NCBI GenBank assembly: GCA_944393415.1 | Contig: CALYAD010000035.1 | Coordinates: 1 to 37,702 of the forward strand | Source: an uncultured Clostridia bacterium | Lineage (GTDB): Bacteria; Bacillota; Clostridia; Oscillospirales; CAG-272 | DNA: 37,702 nucleotides | Reading direction: 5' to 3' | Part shown: piece by piece, positions 33,296 through 37,702 of the stretch | Layout of the letters: every line of letters begins with the position of its first letter | Numbering within the stretch: the first letter of the stretch is position 1 | The notes under the pieces: model-generated | What the model saw: only the letters and a program-made list of their open reading frames with translations | What the model was told of the DNA's origin: nothing | The model's database searches: none | Position numbers and translations under genes: made by a program

Positions 33296-33958
33296 ATGAA
33301 ACTTAATCTGTGGCTATACAAGCTTGAAAACAAAATATCCCGGTTCGCGATAGAAAACCTTATGACACTGCTTGCCGGAGCAATGGCGATACTTTACATT
33401 GCCGACATTATAATGGCGATGTCCGACGCTCCGAGCTCGCTTTACTCGATGCTCACCTTTGACCGCGCGGCGATACTCCGAGGACAGGTTTGGAGGGTCT
33501 TTACCTTCCTGTTCCTCTATCCGACGGATACCAACCCGATTTTTGTCCTGCTCTCGCTCTATTTTTATCATTGGACCGGTACCGCGGTGGAACGTCACTG
33601 GGGCAAGGCCCGCTTCAATCTCTATTATCTGTTCGGTTTTATCGGCTCGATAATCGCCGGCTTTATCGTCGGAGGTATGACCAACGTATGGCTCAACCTG
33701 ACCATTTTTCTAGCGTTCGCGGTTATTTATCCGGATCTGCAGGTTCTCTTGTTTTTCATAATCCCGATAAAGGTCAAATGGCTCGGTCTGATCGAGGGTA
33801 TTTTACTGATTCTTGTATTCATTTTCGGTAATATTATAGTTCGCGCGGCGCTCATTGTTTGCTTTCTCAATTTCCTGCTCTTTTTCGGAAACGATCTTAT
33901 CCGGATGATAAAGCAAAAATATCAGGAATACAAATGGCGGCATCCGCCCAAAAGGTAG
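33296..33958 (+). CDS. Rhomboid-like membrane protein lacking the catalytic serine motif
   Basis: A 220-residue protein with about six transmembrane helices. The order of segments, LRGQVWRVFTFLFLYP before helix 2, and FYHWTGTAVERHWGKARFNLYYLFGFIGS match rhomboid/derlin-fold proteins. The expected GxSG with the nucleophile Ser is replaced by TNVWLNLTIFLAFAVIYPD, and no catalytic His lies in the last helix, so it should be proteolytically inactive. Such pseudo-rhomboids bind or guide membrane proteins. AAAGGA is 15 nt from the ATG, a weak placement. The C-terminus is basic (MIKQKYQEYKWRHPPKR). The gene follows a GT2 transferase by 36 nt. Confidence 0.75.
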   Translation: MKLNLWLYKLENKISRFAIENLMTLLAGAMAILYIADIIMAMSDAPSSLYSMLTFDRAAILRGQVWRVFTFLFLYPTDTNPIFVLLSLYFYHWTGTAVERHWGKARFNLYYLFGFIGSIIAGFIVGGMTNVWLNLTIFLAFAVIYPDLQVLLFFIIPIKVKWLGLIEGILLILVFIFGNIIVRAALIVCFLNFLLFFGNDLIRMIKQKYQEYKWRHPPKR

Positions 33959-33970
33959 ATGATAAAAAAT

Positions 33971-34080
33971 TTTCCCCGCTTTCCGAAGAAGGCTTTGCAA
34001 AGACTTTTCTATATACGGATTTTATAAAATTGGGGTTTGTAAGAGAAGTTTTTGCCCCGATTTTTCAAAAAAGCGGGAAA
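33971..34080 (+). other. Terminator-like inverted-repeat region after the rhomboid-like gene
   Basis: TTTCCCCGCTTT (33971-33982) is mirrored, with one bulge, by AAAGCGGGAAA (34070-34080), enclosing other short dyads. Words such as GAAGTTTTTGCCCC and TTTTTCAAAAAAG resemble the borders of the R repeats. An open frame crosses it, but its composition and lack of a start signal argue against coding. Confidence 0.35.
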
Positions 34081-34096
34081 TAAAACAAGGAGAATA

Positions 34097-34244
34097 GCGT
34101 GAAAGTACAATCACATCGTATCAGAATGCAGGTGATTTCACGCATAAATTTTCTAAAAAGCTGAATGCATTTTGTTTTGCGAAGCAAAACGCGAAAATTT
34201 TTCATGTCTATTTGAGTCGCCTACGGCGACATGAGGTGATTACT
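34097..34244 (+). promoter_or_regulatory. Leader element L8 (before the esterase gene)
   Basis: The first stem block GCGTGAAAG...TTTCACGC is exactly 47 nt (34097-34143). A second stem GTTTTGC-GAA-GCAAAAC follows, then CGAAAATTTTTCATGTC, TATTTGA, GTCGCC-TAC-GGCGAC (34217-34231) and ATGAGGTGATTACT before the ATG at 34245. The end is nearly identical to that of L6, 17 kb away. Confidence 0.82.
34099..34164 (+). CDS. Possible 21-residue upstream ORF within L8
   Basis: GTG 34099 has AAGGAG 6 nt upstream and opens 21 codons (VKVQSHRIRMQVISRINFL and two more) to a TGA inside the element. In L6 and L7 the same frame stops after three codons, so the peptide is not conserved, though a GGAG-type site recurs before the same GTG in L2, L6 and L8. 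A leader peptide is possible but weakly supported. Confidence 0.25.
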   Translation: MKVQSHRIRMQVISRINFLKS

Positions 34245-35066
34245 ATGGAAAAACAGACCTACAAGCTGTGGGAAAACGGAACTCCGTATTTCGAGCCGTC
34301 CTACGGGCAGCCGGAAACTACCGTGACTTTTTATCCCGCAAGCGTAACCAAGCCCGCAAGCGTAACCAAGCCCACAGGCTGTGTGATAGTTTTCCCCGGC
34401 GGGGGTTACAGCATCAGAGCCGAACACGAGGGTAAGGATATATGTGAGATGCTTAACGCAAACGGCTTTCATGCGTTCGTTTTAAATTACCGGTTGGCTC
34501 CATATAAGCATCCGGCAGAGCTTACGGACGCGCTGCGCTCTATACGGTTTGTGCGTCATAACGCCGATAAATTCGGTATAAAAAAGGACAAAATAGCTAT
34601 ACTCGGCTTTTCCGCCGGGGGACATCTCGCAATAACCGCGGCCGAGCATTTCGATTACGGACTGGAGAAAGACGCCAAAGACGAGATCGACCGGGAGTCC
34701 TCACGTCCGGACGGCGCTGTTTTCTGTTACGCGGTGAGCACAATGGTCGGAGAGTACAGCCACGAGGGCTCGAGAATAAACATAACGGGAGAACGCGAGG
34801 AGGGAGAGCTTGCTCATCTGCTGAGCGGTGAGGAAAACGTCCGCGCGGACATGCCGCCGGTATTCATATGGCACACCTTTGAGGACACCTGCGTACCTGT
34901 GGAAAACGCTCTTATGCTCGCCGGCGCACTGAGAAAGAAAAGAGTTCCGGTAGAAATGCACATCTTCCCGACCGGAGAACACGGGCTCGGACTCGCGCCC
35001 TCTGTTCCCCATACGGCGCAGTGGTCAGAGCTTCTCTGCCGCTGGCTGCATTTTTATGGATTTTAG
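34245..35066 (+). CDS. Alpha/beta hydrolase, carbohydrate/acetyl-xylan esterase-like
   Basis: A serine esterase of 273 residues similar to BD-FAE/xylanase-associated acetyl esterases. The start is ATG 34245 (MEKQTYKLWENGTP) with AGGTGA 5 nt upstream from L8; an in-frame TTG 33 nt before is in the leader hairpin. The oxyanion motif PGGGY is at 51-55, the nucleophile Ser123 in GFSAGGH, and the Asp and His of the triad are near EDTCVPVEN and TGEHGLGL. No signal peptide, so deacylation of imported oligosaccharides is likely. An 18-bp in-frame duplication doubles PASVTK (31-42). The next gene is a heparinase-like lyase, probably read through or separately expressed. Confidence 0.9.
   Translation: MEKQTYKLWENGTPYFEPSYGQPETTVTFYPASVTKPASVTKPTGCVIVFPGGGYSIRAEHEGKDICEMLNANGFHAFVLNYRLAPYKHPAELTDALRSIRFVRHNADKFGIKKDKIAILGFSAGGHLAITAAEHFDYGLEKDAKDEIDRESSRPDGAVFCYAVSTMVGEYSHEGSRINITGEREEGELAHLLSGEENVRADMPPVFIWHTFEDTCVPVENALMLAGALRKKRVPVEMHIFPTGEHGLGLAPSVPHTAQWSELLCRWLHFYGF
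34335..34370 (+). repeat. 18-bp in-frame tandem duplication in the esterase gene
   Basis: CCCGCAAGCGTAACCAAG occurs twice without a mismatch (34335-34352 and 34353-34370), followed by a partial third start (CCCACAGG). It encodes PASVTK twice on a surface turn before the first core strand. Perfect identity implies a recent event or slippage. Confidence 0.85.
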
Positions 35067-35092
35067 GGTAAAAAGCTTTCGTAACGTCCTTA

Positions 35093-35138
35093 AAAAACTT
35101 CTTTGGGAAAGTTTTTGCCAGGCTTTTTTCAAAAAGCC
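35093..35138 (+). terminator. Double hairpin after the esterase gene
   Basis: AAAAACTT/AAGTTTTT (35093-35116) and GGCTTTTT/AAAAAGCC (35121-35138) form two consecutive stems 27 nt after the stop. The second resembles the TTTTTTCAAAAAG hairpins of the R repeats. There is no trailing T-run, so strength is uncertain. Confidence 0.45.
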
Positions 35139-35218
35139 GTAAAATAATAAAAATTCCGGAAAGGAAAACCGGACCGGATTTTTAAAATATATAAAAAAGC
35201 CGAAAGGATAAAAAAACT

Positions 35219-37189
35219 ATGGCAGAGATCACGAAAGGACCAAGAACCTCGGTAAACGATTTTTTCGGAAAGCACCTCAATACTGACATCCCCGAGCTTT
35301 CGCCGATCAAAAAGCTGATGTCTGAAGGAGATATAAGAGGAGCGGAAAAAATTTTCGCCGACTATGTCCGCGCCTTCCTTCAGCCGGAGAAGCTGAACCG
35401 CGACTGGATAGGCCGCAAATATTCCGACGACCAGCGTGAACGCCTGACTAAGCGCGCAGCCGATATAATGGAGTACAAATTCAGCTCCTGCGGCATACCG
35501 TGGCAGTTTGAGAAGGGAAAGATAGACTGGGAGTTCAACCCTACATACAACAATTACTGCGAATGGCCATGGCAGCTTTCGCGTCACCCCGAATTTTCCG
35601 TTTTGGCGGAATATTACACTCTCACTAAGGACGAAAAGGCGGCAAAAACCTTTGTGGATATGATAAGCAGCTGGTTTGAGCAGGCAATAGTCCCGGAAAA
35701 CGAGAGCGGCTACAAGACCATCTGCTGGCGTACAATAGAGGCAGGCATACGCATGCACGGCTGGAGCATGCAGCTCCATGCCTTTATCTCCTCGCCCGCG
35801 CTGACCGACGAGTTTATCACAACTTATTTTATATCAATCTATGAACACGGCTGGAGACTCCGCAACTTCTGTACACACGGAAACTGGCTGCTTATGGAGA
35901 TGCACGGTCTTGTCCGCATCGCCCTTCTTTACCCCTTCCTTTCCGATGCTCCGGAGTGGAAAAGCTACTCTCTGCGCCGACTTGAGGAGGAGCTTGATAT
36001 TCAGGTATACCCCGATGGCTTCCAGTATGAGCTTTCCACCAACTATCACGGTGTCGTCGATCATAACTATTACGCGGTGCTCGACCTGTACCGTAAGATG
36101 GAGATAAAAGCGCCGGAATTCCTTGAGACCAAGCTCAAGAAGCTTTACGAAATGTATCCGCACCTCACCCGCCCCGACAGACGTCTGCCCGATATAAACG
36201 ACGGCGCGGAAATGCTAATCGACGGCAGGATGCGTCAGGCCGTCGGACTGTATCCGGACAGAGATGATTTCCGCTGGTTCGCTACCGACGGAAAAGAAGG
36301 GCACGCCCCGGATTATCTTTCCTACGCCTTTCCATACGCCGGCGCCGTAGCCATGCGTACAAGCTGGGAGAAAAACGCTGTCTGGGGTTACATCGACTGC
36401 TCTCCGTTCGGACGCGGACATCAGCACGAGGATAAACTGAACGTCCTGCTGTTTGCTTACGGTAAAAAGCTTCTGACTGAGGGCGGCGTATACGATTACG
36501 ATACCTCCGAAATGAGAAAATACGTACTCTCCACCCGCGCTCACAACACGATCCGTATAAACGGCATGGATCAGAATGTCCGTCCGAGGTACAAGTGGGA
36601 AGACAAGGATATCAATAAGAAAGCGGATTTTGATTTTGAGACTACCACGGAACGCGATTACGCCTGCGCCAAATTCGACGAGGGCTACGGCAAGAATTTT
36701 GATCCTACCGTACACGAACGCAAGTTGATTTTCTTCAAAAATATTGAAGGGACAACGCCATTCTTTGCCGTGGTGGACAGACTTATCGCGCCCGATAATG
36801 AAAAACGCTCCTACGAGCAGATGTGGCACTATGAAAGCTGTGAATTTACCGCCGATGGGCTTCGCGTCAGCGGCGATTACGGCGACGGAGTGGGGCTTAC
36901 AACTGTGTTTTCCGACACTGACGCTAAGGTCGTGGATATGAAAGGTCAGTATGAACCGTTCTACCAGGGTTGGATGCCGATCCGTCCCTCCGGACCTCAT
37001 GAGCACCGCCCTATACCGACACCTGTTCTCTGCGGAGAGCTTACCGGCACAAAGCGTATAGTAACTATCCTCTATCCGTACAAAGATGGAGCGGATATCT
37101 TAATGGGCGTCAAAGCCTCACCGGACACAAGCTCCACAGATTTTACCTTGATTTTCAAAGACGGAAAAGAGCTTACTTTAAGTGAATAA
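35219..37189 (+). CDS. Heparinase II/III-like polysaccharide lyase
   Basis: A 656-residue protein. An N-terminal (alpha/alpha) toroid (about 1-340) contains the conserved segments FNPTYNNYCEWPWQLSRHPE, NFCTHGNWLLMEMHG and YELSTNYHGVVDHNY, with Asn, Tyr and His residues used in lyase catalysis. The C-terminal beta-sandwich (about 350-656) shows GRGHQHEDKLNVLLFAYGKKLLTEGG and RAHNTIRING, the usual Heparinase_II_III metal/active-site region. Such lyases cleave uronate-containing glycans by beta-elimination. There is no signal peptide, so it probably acts on imported oligosaccharides. AAAGGA stands 10 nt before ATG 35219. The exact PL family and substrate (heparin, alginate or other uronate) cannot be told. 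Confidence 0.88.
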   Translation: MAEITKGPRTSVNDFFGKHLNTDIPELSPIKKLMSEGDIRGAEKIFADYVRAFLQPEKLNRDWIGRKYSDDQRERLTKRAADIMEYKFSSCGIPWQFEKGKIDWEFNPTYNNYCEWPWQLSRHPEFSVLAEYYTLTKDEKAAKTFVDMISSWFEQAIVPENESGYKTICWRTIEAGIRMHGWSMQLHAFISSPALTDEFITTYFISIYEHGWRLRNFCTHGNWLLMEMHGLVRIALLYPFLSDAPEWKSYSLRRLEEELDIQVYPDGFQYELSTNYHGVVDHNYYAVLDLYRKMEIKAPEFLETKLKKLYEMYPHLTRPDRRLPDINDGAEMLIDGRMRQAVGLYPDRDDFRWFATDGKEGHAPDYLSYAFPYAGAVAMRTSWEKNAVWGYIDCSPFGRGHQHEDKLNVLLFAYGKKLLTEGGVYDYDTSEMRKYVLSTRAHNTIRINGMDQNVRPRYKWEDKDINKKADFDFETTTERDYACAKFDEGYGKNFDPTVHERKLIFFKNIEGTTPFFAVVDRLIAPDNEKRSYEQMWHYESCEFTADGLRVSGDYGDGVGLTTVFSDTDAKVVDMKGQYEPFYQGWMPIRPSGPHEHRPIPTPVLCGELTGTKRIVTILYPYKDGADILMGVKASPDTSSTDFTLIFKDGKELTLSE

Positions 37190-37190
37190 A

Positions 37191-37471
37191 TTTTTTCTCA
37201 GGAACCCTTTTTATAAAAAGGGTTCCTGAAACCTCCCAAAAATTTTTCTGGAAAGAATATATTATAGAATCAGTCTAAGCGGGATATTCCGTCGCCGTCT
37301 CCGACTTCTCCGGACTTCAGCGGAGCGCCGTGATATGCGCCGCGTTTCTCTGAGCTTTCAAAAAGCCGGAGGCGAGATGAAACACCATGCCTGCTGAAAT
37401 CAGAGATACACCTTTTTTAGTGAAGTTTTTGAAGGGGATTTAAGGGGGAACTTTTTTCAAAAAGTTCCCCC
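37191..37471 (+). repeat. Interspersed repeat copy R2 (first tandem unit)
   Basis: A 281-bp unit: a 32-bp perfect palindrome (37198-37229), ACCTCCCAAAAATTTTTC, a TATATTATAG stretch, the core with TCCGGACTTCAGCGGAG (able to form CTCCG...CGGAG), CAAAAAGCCGGAGGCG, the block GCTGAAATCAGAGATACACC and a final GGGGGAAC...GTTCCCCC hairpin. The next 231 bases repeat it from the start. Confidence 0.85.
37198..37229 (+). terminator. Perfect 32-bp palindrome after the lyase gene
   Basis: TCAGGAACCCTTTTTA is followed directly by its exact reverse complement, 9 nt after the stop codon. It is repeated at 37479-37510 in the second unit. It could terminate transcription from either side, though no T-run follows on plus. 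Confidence 0.55.
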
Positions 37472-37477
37472 TTTTTT
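37444..37477 (+). terminator. Rho-independent terminator at the R2/R3 border
   Basis: GGGGGAACTTTTT and AAAAAGTTCCCCC form a 13-bp stem with a 2-nt loop, followed directly by six T residues: a textbook intrinsic terminator on plus. Confidence 0.75.
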
Positions 37478-37702
37478 CTCAGGAACCCTTTTTATAAAAA
37501 GGGTTCCTGAGACCTCCCAAAAATTTTTCCGGAAAGAATATATTATAGAATCAGTCTAAGCGGGATATTCCGTCGCCGTCTCCGACTTCTCCGGACTTCA
37601 GCGGAACGCCGGGAGGTGCGCCGCGTTACTCCGAATTTTCAAAAAGCCTGAGGCGGAGATGAAACAACTCGCTTGATGAAATCCAACACACCCTTTAAGA
37701 AA
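37472..37702 (+). repeat. Interspersed repeat copy R3 (second tandem unit, cut by the window edge)
   Basis: Repeats R2 with an offset of 281 bp. The first 150 bases are almost identical; the block after the core differs more (AACTCGCTTGATGAAATCC in place of the R1/R2 version), so the two units have begun to diverge. Confidence 0.85.

Noticed and set aside
33859..34083. A 74-codon frame overlapping the end of the rhomboid-like gene
   Set aside because: Most of it is the inverted-repeat region after that gene; no ribosome binding site.
36215..37006. A 263-codon open frame antisense to the heparinase-like gene
   Set aside because: Composition typical of an antisense shadow; no ribosome binding site.

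Overview
The window looks like a chromosomal segment of an anaerobic Firmicute of class Clostridia, probably a gut or host-associated lineage known mainly from metagenomes. Ribosome binding sites are of the AGGAGG/AAAGGA type and sigma-A-like promoters (TTGACA-N17-TATAAT type) are recognisable. The zapA/U32-peptidase pair, a glycerol-1-phosphate dehydrogenase of the AraM type and a proB without its PUA domain fit such an organism. From about 5.3 kb onward genes use ATA for isoleucine very often. The first 5 kb do not (ATC/ATT dominate), so that part looks foreign.

Layout. (1) 1-5.0 kb, minus strand: a probable laterally acquired cassette with a TetR-type regulator, a small coiled-coil protein, a 53-residue protein, an FtsH-type membrane AAA+ protease and an ABC exporter. 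The exporter is dead: it has a frameshift and is cut by what looks like the end of an insertion sequence whose own promoter and start codon run off the left edge. (2) 5.0-8.1 kb: a CmpB-like membrane protein with an OmpR-type regulator and a histidine kinase. (3) 8.6-16.9 kb: housekeeping genes (amidohydrolase, nth, maf, a zinc-ribbon/leucine-rich-repeat protein, a membrane protein, U32 peptidase, zapA, proB). (4) 17.2-21.8 kb: an O-antigen-ligase-like membrane protein and two adjacent, divergent MutS-like ATPases without mismatch-recognition domains. (5) 22-30.3 kb: carbohydrate genes: a GH172 (DUF2961) protein and glycerol-1-phosphate dehydrogenase on plus, and deacetylase, nagA, a beta-propeller protein and an alpha-L-rhamnosidase-like protein on minus. 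(6) 30.6-37.2 kb, plus strand: gpmI, a GT2 glycosyltransferase, a rhomboid-like protein lacking the catalytic serine motif, an esterase and a heparinase II/III-like protein. None of the carbohydrate enzymes has an obvious signal peptide and no sugar transporter is present, so they probably act on imported glycans inside the cell.

The most interesting feature is not a gene. Eight copies (here called L1-L8) of a structured element of about 110-150 bp occur between 8.1 and 34.2 kb, on both strands, nearly all directly in front of unrelated coding sequences. The shared architecture is a GCGT...ACGC stem followed by a T-run, a second stem of variable sequence, a conserved spacer, and a short G(T/C)CGCC-NNN-GGCG(A/G)C hairpin followed at once by ATGRGG and then a start codon. 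Pair two of the last hairpin is T-A in some copies and C-G in others, as expected of a selected RNA structure. In two copies the built-in ribosome binding site and start codon do not lead into a gene, which suggests that the element carries them itself. It is either an unrecognised cis-regulatory leader RNA or a mobile palindromic element that donates translation signals. The foreign first 5 kb has no copy.

A second repeat family (R1-R4) sits at gene ends: about 220-280 bp with terminator-like hairpins at its borders, one copy next to the foreign cassette, one decayed copy at 21.8 kb, and two in tandem (281-bp period) at the right edge. No tRNA, rRNA or CRISPR array was seen. All family assignments come from reading motifs; no database search was possible.
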